Assembly (NCBI GenBank): GCA_963556495.2
Contig: OY747716.1
Location: 17,000,540-17,064,539, forward strand
Origin: Valencia hispanica
Lineage: Eukaryota; Chordata; Actinopteri; Cyprinodontiformes; Valenciidae
Direction of reading: 5' to 3'
Length of the DNA: 64,000 nucleotides
Part shown: positions 24,834 to 34,614 of the stretch, piece after piece
Numbering within the stretch: the stretch's first letter is position 1
Layout of the letters: each line of letters begins with the position of its first letter
Translations under genes and position numbers: made by a program
Notes under the pieces: generated by a model
The model's input: the letters and a program-made list of their open reading frames with translations, nothing else
Databases searched by the model: none
What the model was told of the DNA's origin: nothing

Positions 24834-26024
24834 CAGTGTTGTTCCTGAACAAGTTCATTGAACTTTTTTTGTAAACGTGAACAGAACTCACTCACTTTTG
24901 GTCTGATGAACGTTATAGTGAACACACTCATTCTGGCGTTTGTGAATGGCGCTCTCTCGCAGTTCATTTTTTTCCAAGTGATGCCAGGTTTCATTCGAGC
25001 CTTCCTGACAAAAGCCCAACTAAAGTCATGGTGGTTGAACGGGGGAAAAGATCAAATCTGGTAACACTAGTCATCGATTCGCTGCATATACTTCTAGTGT
25101 CAAATTGCGAAGTATGCTGGCAAATTCAGGTGATTGCAGCATCAGCAGTAATTCGGCCTCCACTAATAAAGCGGCATCTTCGTATGACCACCTAAAAGAT
25201 TTTTTTGAAAAGGTTAGTGGTGATCCAGGTGGGAAAATTCTTAAACTTTTGTGTAAGCTTTACTGGCGGTTCTCAAGAAGCAACAACGTCAACAGCAAAC
25301 TTGAAACGGCATATTGACATAAAGCATCCAGCCGGCTGGCTAGCCTTTCAGGGTGAGTGCAAATAACTAAAAAGATTAAAAGACATGGCGACAACGTACC
25401 AAAACAAAACAAAATCATCTACCTCTCATATACATTGCAGTATGTTGTCGGAGAGCTGCAGCCTTTATGAATGCCCAGCTTTCATAAACTTAAGTAAGGA
25501 ATTCCAACCTGACTTATTCATTTGGGCAAATTGTTGCACTATATAACCCAACTTCTATCAATTTTCTTTTGGCAAACAAGTCAGAAAATATCGTCACAGA
25601 AATTGAAAACTGACGAAAGTTTATTAATTTTTAAATGTTTTGCACTTTGAATATTGCACTTTGAGGTACAGCCTTAGCTTCCTACCCCAGCACGGTTCCT
25701 ACCTCAGATTGCTTAATAATTCCTCAAAAAACAAAAAATAATTATTTCTTTTGAGAATATAGCCTACTGTATGGGGTTAAAGCTGCAGCTGGTTACAGGT
25801 GTGGACTGAATGGGTGGCAACAATTAGAAAATGCCAGCATTCTGAGGGAAATAGTTCACCGCAACATTTTGGGAAAAAAAGAACTATGAACTAGTTCATT
25901 TTTGAAGTTATGAACTTAGTTCAAATAATGTGAATTATGAACTATGAACTGAACTAGTTCATTTTAAAATGTGTGAACTGAACTTTGAACTAGTTCATAT
26001 AAAAACTGAACTTTTCCAACACTG
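24834..26024 (+). mobile_element. hAT element with BED-finger remnant
   Basis: Ends are CAGTGTTGTTCCTGAACA and, inverted on the right, CAGTGTTGGAAAAGTTCA. Flanks are CAGGTTTT (24826-24833) and CAGGTGTT (26025-26032), an 8-bp target duplication with one mismatch, as expected for hAT. Both subterminal regions are rich in TGAACTAGTTCA palindromes, probably transposase-binding sites. The only coding remnant is a BED-type zinc finger near 25105-25350; the catalytic domain is gone. At 1191 bp it is an internally deleted, non-autonomous copy. Confidence 0.8.
25105..25350 (+). pseudogene. BED zinc-finger remnant of hAT transposase
   Basis: The frame from 25105 includes SSYDHLKDFFEKVSGD, with K-x-FFEKV resembling the start of a BED finger. 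In another frame the sequence continues TSTANLKRHIDIKHPAGWLA, holding the H-x4-H end (LKRHIDIKH). The frame change and loss of one of the two cysteines disable it. BED fingers bind DNA at hAT ends. The rest of the transposase (RNase H-like fold and dimerisation region) is missing. Confidence 0.65.
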
Positions 26025-26032
26025 CAGGTGTT

Positions 26033-27113
26033 ACTTGCTTCTATGTCATATATTGAATAAACTACAATGAATGCCGTTTGGAATCCTCATTTTTACCTAC
26101 CAGTGATCTCCATAATTAAACAGCAAAATTGTCAAAGGTAAGAAGAAAATGTCATCCTCAATGAAAACAATAAGAAACAAATCCTGCAACAATGCAGCTC
26201 TCACAGTGCTTAGATGGCAGCACAATTTGAACCTTCTAGTAGCAATCTTACTATGAGTTTTGCCAAATGTAAAAAATTGTATGCTACATGGGTTTAAAGT
26301 TGAGGAAATAAAGCCTCTTTTGTGCAACGTCAAATCTTGTCCTATCTTTAACGCAGGTGTTATTTTTGATCCCCCTCCGTTTTGTTTAGTCTCAGCATTC
26401 ACCATGCCACAAAAATCGTACTTTTGCCATGTTGTCATTGCCATGTTTTTAATGAGTTTCTATGAGTGCCTTTTTCAGTGTTCATATAATTATTAGCTAA
26501 ATGAATCAGAAACCAGTTGAAGCTGTCAACAGTTGAAGCCACTAAGTGCATCTGTCATGCCGAGGGGAGGCAATTTTCTGTAGCATATGCTACAGTATTA
26601 GATGTGGGTTAAGAAGATGCTATTTAGCTGCACCGTTGAAACACAAGGCACAACAGAGTGACAAGGACACACATTCCTCACCATTCAGCCCAAGAAACAA
26701 TATTCACAACAGGGACATTTCTTTAATATTAAATATTTTACACATTTAAATCACAGGAGTTTGCATGACATGAAATGTTGTTCATTTCTTCATGTTTAGA
26801 CTGATGATAGATTCTTGGTACAATGAGAGGAAGCCTGACATTGAGACTCCAGGTGTGACAACAGAAATGAATTGCTATTGCCTTAAATAAAACCAAAGAC
26901 CTGCACTTATGATAAAATCAGATAAAATTGTGAAAACTTGTCCACTTATCTTTTGATAATGTTCTAGCTGAGCAGTGACTGTTGCATATCTCTTTCACGC
27001 AACAGTTTTGTCATATGGCCTTCTAGATCACCCAGTCATGACGTTTCTTCTAAGCGTTAATAAATCAGCAATATGTGCTTTAAAAAATTAATCTGGAATT
27101 GCTGAAACATAGC
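26033..27113. other. unassigned noncoding DNA
   Basis: No gene or clear transposon is recognised. Short open frames at 26097-26749 on both strands show no domain. Confidence 0.5.
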
Positions 27114-27254
27114 CATAGGCTGTATATACAGTATAAGATGGATGGTTTCTCCATGACGTCACCCATAGGTTTCTGAAGAGCTGAATTGAAGCCCAGTGGG
27201 TGGTTCCCACCACCGCCATCTTGGCTGCGTCACGCGTCTCGTAAGTTTGGCAAC
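27114..27254 (+). mobile_element. MITE end with TIR and GACGTCAC
   Basis: GCTGTATATACAGTATAAGA, then ATGACGTCACCCATAGGTTT and CACCGCCATCTTGGCTGCG, match the left part of a common fish MITE that begins ATAGACTGTATATAA. A relative with both ends occurs at 41305-41390. Here the right end is replaced by the LINE fragment that starts at about 27255. It contains a palindromic CRE-like TGACGTCA. Confidence 0.5.
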
Positions 27255-27637
27255 TGTACTAAAAAGAAACCTAGGATTGTTCTTATTCACCTCTATTAAT
27301 GATTAAAAATATGCTGTTCTAGCTTGTCGAAGGGTCTTTTTATACAACAGTAGACTGTTTTTGGAGGTTAAATAGGAATCCTCTAGGTATGTAGAGCGCC
27401 ATTTTCTCTTAAATTTCTTAGTATTCTGCTTTGAAGTACGCAGCTCTGCAATAACCAAGGATTCAGCCTCCTATGGCTAATTACTTTCTTTTTTAAGGGG
27501 GCTACACTATTTAATCCTCAACACATTGACGCAGTAACTCTATGAACCAGACCATCAATTTCTGATGGGTTAGAAATGGATTTACTGCCCTCCACTGTGT
27601 TACTCTGAGACACTGATGAAAGTAAGAATGGAACAGA

Positions 27638-28428
27638 TCATTTAAAACTTGTTACAGCATTGTCTGATGAAGCTCTACTATAATGAAATTTTCTTTCAGA
27701 TTTAAGGTGGTCAGTTAAAGTAAATTCAAAAGTTATCAAAAAGTGGTCAGACAGAACCGGATTATGTGGGTGGACTGTTATTTCCTCACACTCAATACTG
27801 TGTGTCAGTACAAGGTCCAAAGTGTGTTTACCCGAGTGGGTAGGTTCCTGTACTTTTCGAGAAAAGCCAATTGAGTCTAAGATAGCATTAAAGGCTGCAT
27901 TTAGGCTATCACTTTCAGTGTCCACATGAATATTGAAATCCCCCACTATAATGACCCTATCAGTATTTAATACTAAATCTGAATTTAAAAAAAAATTGAG
28001 ATCTGATCCAAGAATTGAGAGTAAGGGCCTGGTGGATGATACAAAACCACAAACCAAAATGGTCTTAATGTGTTGCAACTTAGATGAGGAAAACTAAGGG
28101 TTAGATGTTCAAAAGAACTGTAGCTATCAATTTGTCTGGGATTAATTAGTAAATCAGAATGAAAAATGGTTGCAACTCCTCTTCATCGCCCAGTGCTTCT
28201 AGGAATGTGAAAATTTAAATAATTGGAAGGAGTTGACTCATTTACACTGGCATAATCCTCCTGCTGCAACCAGGTTTCTGTGAGACAAAACAGATTAATT
28301 TGATTATCACAAATCAAGTAATTTACTAACAAAGTCTTTGAGGGGAGAGATCTTATGTTCAATAAACCACATTTAATAGTTTTATTTTTCTGTTTAGTCA
28401 AAGTCATATTTATCTTTGAGATCTTCAT
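27638..28428 (-). pseudogene. LINE ORF2 APE endonuclease, broken
   Basis: Two minus frames split the domain. The first (28428-28183) has [11 protein letters not shown], with the metal-binding Asn, and LFCLTETWL, with the catalytic Glu. The second (28078-27638) has VIIVGDFNIHVD, with the Asp-x-Asn pair, THSGKHTLDLVL, and NPVLSDHFLITFEF, with the Asp-His pair. Together these are the signature motifs of an apurinic-type endonuclease that nicks target DNA for target-primed reverse transcription. The break between them is about 28180-28080. The domain length (about 230 residues) is near normal, but the protein cannot be made as one chain. Confidence 0.8.
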
Positions 28429-28579
28429 GATTTGATTTTGTTGGGTTAACTTTTAATCCATTTAATTTTGGCCGTGGGCAAGACACTGTTTCTATAGGGT
28501 AATGGGTGGGTAACAGTAAAGAAGCTGCAGAGAGCTGGGTTAAACTACAAGTCTGCTTCCTGGTCTGGACCCTGTGTTT

Positions 28580-28777
28580 TCAGTGTTTGGCAGGACTATT
28601 AAATCCGGCCAGATTTCTAGAAAGTAGAGCTGCTCCATCCAAATTGGGATGAATGCCATCTCTCCGGATCAGAAAAGGTTTTCCCCAAAATGTTCGCCAG
28701 TTATCAATGTAGCCCACATCGTTTGCAGGACACCCCCCAGACCACCATTGGTGGAATGACAGGATGCAGCTAAACAT
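28580..28777 (-). pseudogene. LINE ORF1 SGNH-esterase C-terminal fragment
   Basis: The 65-codon frame includes PANDVGYIDNWRTFWGKP and IRRDGIHPNLDGAALLSRNL. The D-G-I-H-P-N block is the last conserved block of SGNH/GDSL hydrolases, which supplies the catalytic Asp and His. In L2 and CR1 LINEs, ORF1 often carries such an esterase. It lies just upstream, on the same strand, of the endonuclease, as expected. The catalytic Ser block is not seen. Confidence 0.65.
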
Positions 28778-28810
28778 GTCGTCACTGGGCTGGACTGGGG
28801 AGCAGAAAAG

Positions 28811-30800
28811 ATTACAGAGTCTGACGTTGTGTTTCCAGTACTATGAAGATCTCTTTTACAGTGTCTTTTTTCATTTTTAATATTCTTTTAGATCAACATT
28901 GTGCCGGCATGATCTTGATATCAACGTGTGATGTACGAAATCTCCTTTTCAAGGATGTTGTACTGTGACCAAACCCTGAACTTCCCTTCAGGCACAGTAA
29001 GGAATTCCTGTCTTTACAATAATTTCAAGCAGAGCGTCGCTATGCCCCTCAGGCACAGACCTGGCGCTGTTTCACTTTTCCTCTGCTATCTAAGTAAGCT
29101 GTTATACCTGTAAACACCTTGCTGTTCTTGTCAGGTGGGCGCTCCACTTCCTAATGGGAGGATACAACTCCTCTTTGTAAAGTCAGACAGCGCTGTCTGA
29201 AGCATATGCTGCTTTTTTTTCTTTTTTTAATAAATTCAGCAAAGGAGTTTTTTTACGACTTGTAGCATGACATACGCTAGCAGCTCGCGGTGCCGTTCCC
29301 CTGACACTGACAGAGAAATCAAACGTAAAATGGAGCACCAGAGCAAGCGAACGAGCAGCGTTACAGAACAGATGTTCGCAGGAATGTTGACTTTTTGTTT
29401 GGCCCTTATCTTTGACGCTGCCATCCTGCAGTAAAATGAGTGACGGAAGAGGAGAGAATAGAGACGGAGGGAGGGTGGTGAGGGAAACAACTGGGAGGAG
29501 AAAGGGAAAGCTCTGTTGTTGGTAGAATTCCGTGGAAGAAGTGTTGGCAGGCGGGGTGTTCAATGACAGGAAAGTGGGACAGCCACACAGCTGTGTTTTG
29601 GCGTCAGGGGACCCCCAAGATTAGTGTCAAAGTATTTCATTGTCAGGGAGGAGAGTGGGAGAGGGAGACTTTAGATGATGTGATGAGTGGAGAGACAAAG
29701 GAGATGGATCGGGGTGCAGCAACGAAAGTAAAAGATAATAAAAGGAAGGAAAAAGTGAGGCACACCCTGGAGCGGCTACTCTTATATTAGCTGATGGTAT
29801 ATATATATAAAAAGGCTAGAAACAGGAGGCTGTGTGGGGAGTCAGGCAGGTAAACAGAGGCAGCCAATTCTTCTCACATGAGAACTGATCTTTGGTTCAA
29901 TTGCAGGGTGACCTGGTGACTGCACCTGCCTTTGAAACTCTGGGAGGCGGAAATATTTCCCATGATTCAGCAGCCACTCGTTTTTAAGGCAGAACTGACA
30001 TCTGTAAGATCAGCTTGACAGTTCTGCTTGCCACCTCACAACAAACAGCCCTACTGAGTTATATAACACCGGCTGAGATCCGAAAGGATTTATGATCAGC
30101 TATTATTTCACCTTTACGGGGTGATAAAGAGGCCGATAAATCTCTGTGGCCGAAGTTGGGGCTGGGTTGGGCTGTTTTCCTGTTGGCTATTTCATGTCTA
30201 TTTTGCTCTGAGCAATACTGCATGGTAAAGCATATGAGTAATGCTTAGCAAGGCAGTAGCCTGGGTCCCCAGATGGGTTTTTATTATGAAGAATATCATT
30301 TCATATGCCTACAAAATATTTTAATGTCTATTTTACTTTTGAGGTGTTTCAACAAGTTTTTTGGGTATGTTTTGGGTATGCCATTTGCTCCTACTCCAAT
30401 TTTGTGTCTTTCTACTTGCATTTGGTGCTTGTGCTTTTATTCCTGAACCAATTTGTACATAGGCAGTTTTTGTTGTTTTCTACCAAACTTTTTAATACAG
30501 AATTTGTGCTGTCTATTGTCTTGTACCCACCATGCGCTAATTCACAACCTCTAAGAAGACGTGTCATGCCAGTGTTGACCACTGACTTTTTAAAGGGATT
30601 TTCTGTAATCTGATCTTCATCTACTGTAACGAAATCATCTTATATAACTGATAAATGTCTACCAATGGGAGGTCACCTAAAAGTTATTTTTGGATAAATA
30701 TTGGATCATAATCTTTTACATTTTATGAGACCCAAGTGGCCAAAGTGGAGATGAGAACCAGAATTATTGGGAATATTTTTATACAGTTTCCAGAAAATAT
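28811..30800. other. unassigned noncoding DNA, one candidate CNE
   Basis: No gene is recognised. 29230-29600 is a GC-richer block with several short open frames in both directions and no known domain. 30040-30170 (around ATTTATGATCAGCTATTATT and CACCTTTACGGGGTGATAAA) has the mixed, non-repetitive texture of conserved noncoding DNA. A short TA run sits at 29799-29811. Confidence 0.5.
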
Positions 30801-31165
30801 ACCCATCCATCCATCCATCGATCTATTTTCTATACCCGTCCATCCTAATGCAGGGTTGCGAGGGGGCTGGTGCCTATCTCCAGCGGTCAAGGGGCGAGAG
30901 GCAGCGTACTCTCTGGACAGTTCGCCAGTCCATCGCAACGAAACACAGAGACATACAGGACAAACAACCATACACGCACACACTCATACCTAAGGGCAAT
31001 TTAGAGAAACCAATTCCCCTAACAGTCATGTTTTTGGACTGTGGGAGGAAGCTGGAGTACCCGGAGAGAACCCACGCATGCACAGGGAGAACATGCAAAC
31101 ACCATGCAGAAAGACCCCAGGCTGGGATTCGAACCCAGGACCTTCTTGCAACAGCAAACAATTGA
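30801..31165 (-). mobile_element. tRNA-derived SINE with (GATG)n tail
   Basis: Reverse-complemented, the element reads AGAAGGTCCTGGGTTCGAAT and CCCAGCCTGGGGTCTTTCTG, TTTGCATGTTCTCCCTGTG, GGGTACTCCAGCTTCCTCCC, TCCAAAAACATGACTGTTAG, GATGGACTGGCGAACTGTCC and ends in (GATG)n. GGTTCGAATCC (31125-31135) is a perfect RNA polymerase III B box. The A-box side at the right end is missing, so the copy is slightly 5'-truncated. The tail resembles the Rex3 3' end at 34560-34599, suggesting mobilisation by an RTE-type LINE. Confidence 0.8.
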
Positions 31166-33483
31166 ATTAAGTTACACTTGAAATTAGAGTATTTTTTGTT
31201 AATTTACTATGACAAAAAATAAACCATGGTGTTATTACATGCGCTGAAAATGATTTGTTTACAGGTAGGAAACGGAAGTCGGAAAGGATGAAACAGCAGT
31301 GCACTTGTAGAAAATTGGGATTACAAATTAGTGAAGGGGCAAAATGGTCCCACAGTCACCTCGATTTTGTAACCAAATGTAATTAAATACATGTACTTAA
31401 GCTCAATGCTTTGCAAGGTATTTTTCCTTGTAATAGCTTTTTTCATAAATTATAGAGATAAATAGTGATAGAAATGCTGAACTGTTGTTTCTAATTTAGT
31501 ACAATATAGTTTTCTAAAAAACTATGCGTTATGAACATATATTTTGGTTTTGATTTCTGTTTCGGCCAGTTGATTTTAATAGAATCTCATCAAATCATAT
31601 TAACCTCCTACAGGTATGGATTATTTTCTAGAGTCATAGAGCAACACATCCTGACAGCAAGCTATGAATAAATTCTAGAAAATTGAGAGACATTGAAATG
31701 GAACAACTCTTGTATCGCTACATAACCTTTAAGCAACTGTTTGAAAAGGACGATGTCACAAACCCTCGACCCCAAGAACATCAGGAGTAAAAACACCAAG
31801 CAGTCATGCTCCATGCCGGCTTCTTTGTTTTTGGTGTATTTCAAAGATTTAGTGACCTCGTCCTATACAGGCCTGGCATACTAAGTAAAATAATTTGGAT
31901 CGTCTTTTTGAAAGGAAAGATGTATACTCTTTGAAAGGAAAAACCCAAAGATCATTTCAGAAAACTCTATTAAAAACTCTTGTTCCAAGAACATTGAAGC
32001 TGGTGTGTACTTAACTATGAGTCTATAGTAATTTGCATGCATAAAAGAGGGAAGAGCACCAAAACCGGGGAAAATCATTCTCTCATATCAGGTCCTGATT
32101 ATGCCCCAGGGGTCCTGTATTATGAAAGATGGCAAGCAGTACAACACCGGTAAAACATGACAGTCCACTTTTTGAAAATCTCACCTTTCAGCACCAGAAA
32201 GCAATCCTCAATCAGAAAAGTCCCCCTAGATCACTGACTTAAAACTCAAATGTCTACCAAGTGCTGCAGATAGAGTGAGAAAATGCAAGCCATTGTGGGC
32301 ACAGTTGCTTGCTGCAGCCCTTGTGCTGTGGAACACATGCTAAAAGATACAGAAGTCCTCCTTGGACTGAATGAATGATGTCTGGCCTTACTCACATGGC
32401 CAGCCAGGAAGGCAAAGGTGAGGACAGATAAACTAGACCCAGGAGGGAACGGAAAAGGCCTCTTCATATCTCATCCCTGGATGCCTTATCTTAAATCATC
32501 AGTCTTGTTTAGGACCCTACGGCAGGATTACCTGCAAAGGGCTTTTACAGCTCGGCTTAGATGTGTAGCACGAGTTCCTTATGGGAAAAAACAGATAGAA
32601 CAAAACAAAACAATAGAAAGTCCTCCACATTTTCTTCTAGGTTTCCACACTGCTGGTAAACGGCGCATAAAAAAGCGGCTTGCAATTTTGAATGCAGCTT
32701 TGTTTTCTGCCATTTATTTAGGCTCAAAATGGGTCCTGATGGAGTCATCAGGACCCACTTGCCAGCTAATGGTTTAATTAGGTCCATCTGGAGGAGGCTG
32801 GGAAGGGGAGCTTGCCTTACTCTCCAGTCATTCCTCTGGTAATTTGTCTTCCCCCGCAACCACTGACTGTAGCCCTGATGGTATGGAGATGTGGCGTTGC
32901 ATTCTAGTGCTGGATCAGCCTTCTTCCTCCCATCCAAAACCTCATTTTACCTTTGAGCTAAACACGGGAATTTGTATACTTTGTGCTTTTAGATCTATGA
33001 CCTTACTGGCCCAAGGATTCTCCACTCAATGCCAAGATGATCTCTTGTGTAAACTAAAATAAATATATTTTAGCCTCCTAGAGTAAAGTGATTATTTGTA
33101 TATTTTGCATTAAAAAGATGCAATCTCCATTATTCCTATACAATATCCTTGAGTCATACCTCTTTAGCCAGTAAATGGACGGCAATAGTGATCCAGTTTA
33201 ATTGGGTTTAAAAGGAAGCCACAATTGCGGTCAAACTACTAGATGAAAACACTGGATTAAACCAAATCTCCAACATAGGGGTTTCAGTTCAGAGCTCTAA
33301 TATCAGCAGATTCTCTAGCCACCTGAAGCATATGGGAGTGCAGCGCATCCCCTCCCCCACCTGTTGCTGCATGCTGCTGGTCATCTGGCTGAAAGTAGAT
33401 AACCAAACTTGCTTTCTAGAGACCCTAATTTGGAAAATGTTTGGAAACACTGACGACAAGTACACCACCTATTTAAAACATAT
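31166..33483. other. unassigned noncoding DNA with a 12-bp hairpin
   Basis: No gene is recognised. About 32690-32870 is a mixed-composition block with a perfect 12-bp inverted repeat at 32730-32757. About 33290-33410 is GC-richer. The rest is AT-rich with no transposon signature. Confidence 0.5.
32730..32757. other. perfect 12-bp hairpin
   Basis: TGGGTCCTGATG (32730-32741) and CATCAGGACCCA (32746-32757) are perfect inverted copies around a 4-base loop GAGT. The surrounding DNA (32690-32870) contains TTTAATTAGG and lacks repeats, so the hairpin may be part of a regulatory block. It is too short for a microRNA precursor. Confidence 0.8.
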
Positions 33484-34614
33484 ATGTATATCAGTCATTG
33501 GCCTGTGAGATCCCTGAAGCAGCTGATAGGTACTGGCAGGCCAAGCGGAGGGCAGCTCGGATGGTCGCTGAGGCAAAAACTCGGGAGTGGGAGGAGTTTG
33601 GAGAGGCCTTGGAGAACGAACGACTTCTGTGCGACTTCGAAGCAATTCTGGTCCACCATCCGGCGTCTCGGGGGGGATACTGTTTACATGTCTGCATTAC
33701 CGTAAGTCGGACTCCGCCAAGGTTGCCCTTTGTCACCGATCTTGTTCATAACTTTTATGGACAGGATTTCTAGGTGCTGCCAAGGTGTTGAGGGGATCCG
33801 TTTCAGTGGCCTCAGGATTGGGTCTCTGCTTTTTGCAGATGATGTGGTCCTGTTGGCTTTATCGGAACGTGATCTACCTCTTTCGCTGGAGCGGTTCACA
33901 GCCGAGTGTGAAGCGGCTGGGATCAGAATCAGCACCTCCAAATCCGAGACCATGGTCTTGAGCCGAAAAAGGCTAGGGTGCCTTCTCCGGGTCGGGGATG
34001 AGGCCCTTCCCCAAGTGGAGGAGATTAAATATCTGGGGGTCTTGGTCAAAAATGGAGCAGGAGATCGATAGACGGATTGGTAGGGCATCTGCAGTTATGC
34101 GGGCGCTGTACCGGTCTGTCGTGGTGAAGAGAGAGCTGACCCGAAAGGCAAAGCTCTCGATTTACCGGTCTATCTACGTTCCTACCCTCATCTATGGTCA
34201 CGAACTCTGGGTGGTGACCGTAAGAACGAGATCACGGATACAAGAGGCTGAAATGAGTTTCCTCCACGAGTGTCTGGGCTTTCCCTTAGAGATAGGGTGA
34301 GAAGCTCAGTCATCTCCTACACATCGAGAGGAGTCAGTTGAGGTGGCTCGGACATCTGGTCAGGATGCCTCCTGGATGCCTCCCTGGTGAGGTGTTTCGG
34401 GCACGTCCCACTGGGAGGAGGCCCAGAGGAAGACCCAGGACATGCTGGGGGGACTATGTTTCTCGGCTGGCCTGGGAACGCCTTGGGATTCCCCCCCGAG
34501 GAGCTGGACCAAGTGGTTGGGGAGAGGGAAATCTGGGTCTCTTTGCTTAAGCTGCTGCCCCCGCGACCCGACCCCTGATAAGCGGGAGATGATGGATGGA
34601 TGTATATCAATCAT
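33484..34614 (+). mobile_element. Rex3 (RTE) LINE, 5'-truncated, with TSD
   Basis: Element 33499-34599 is flanked by ATGTATATCAGTCAT (33484-33498) and ATGTATATCAATCAT (34600-34614), a 15-bp duplication with one change. It ends in (GATG)n. Reading frames encode parts of a non-LTR reverse transcriptase. AAGGTTGCCCTTTGTCACCG at 33719-33738 matches, with one mismatch as I recall it, the standard primer site for amplifying Rex3. The 5' region and a central piece (near 33675-33700) are missing and the frame is broken several times, so this copy is inactive. Confidence 0.85.
33499..34300 (+). pseudogene. Rex3 reverse transcriptase remnant
   Basis: The first frame (from 33499) holds WQAKRRAARMVAEAKTREWE, the region ahead of the reverse transcriptase. 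After an internal deletion, the 33730-34071 frame starts MSPILFITFMDRISR and carries SLLFADDVVLL, whose F-A-D-D is the reverse transcriptase catalytic motif, and then TSKSETMVLSRKR and EIKYLGVL. A third frame (33998-34300) continues RRIGRASAVMRALYRSVVVK and HELWVVTVRTRSRIQEAEMS, the thumb and C-terminal region. Frameshifts at about 33730 and 34050-34070 break the protein. RTE LINEs use this enzyme to copy themselves at nicked target DNA. Confidence 0.85.

Larger units (their letters stand above)
27255..28810 (-). mobile_element. L2-like LINE fragment (ORF1 esterase, APE)
   Basis: Read leftwards from about 28810, the fragment holds the end of an esterase-type ORF1 (28777-28580), an APE endonuclease (28428-27638, frameshifted), and then degraded coding near 27490-27265 whose minus-strand peptide RTAYFxSLIEVNKNNPRFLF follows the linker ahead of the reverse transcriptase in fish L2-type LINEs. 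The reverse transcriptase and 3' end are missing. Clade assignment to L2 rests on remembered motif strings. Whether the LINE cut into the MITE at 27114 or both were joined by deletion is unclear. Confidence 0.7.

Noticed and set aside
29799..29811. TATATATATATAAA considered as a TATA box
   Set aside because: It is part of a simple TA run without supporting promoter context.
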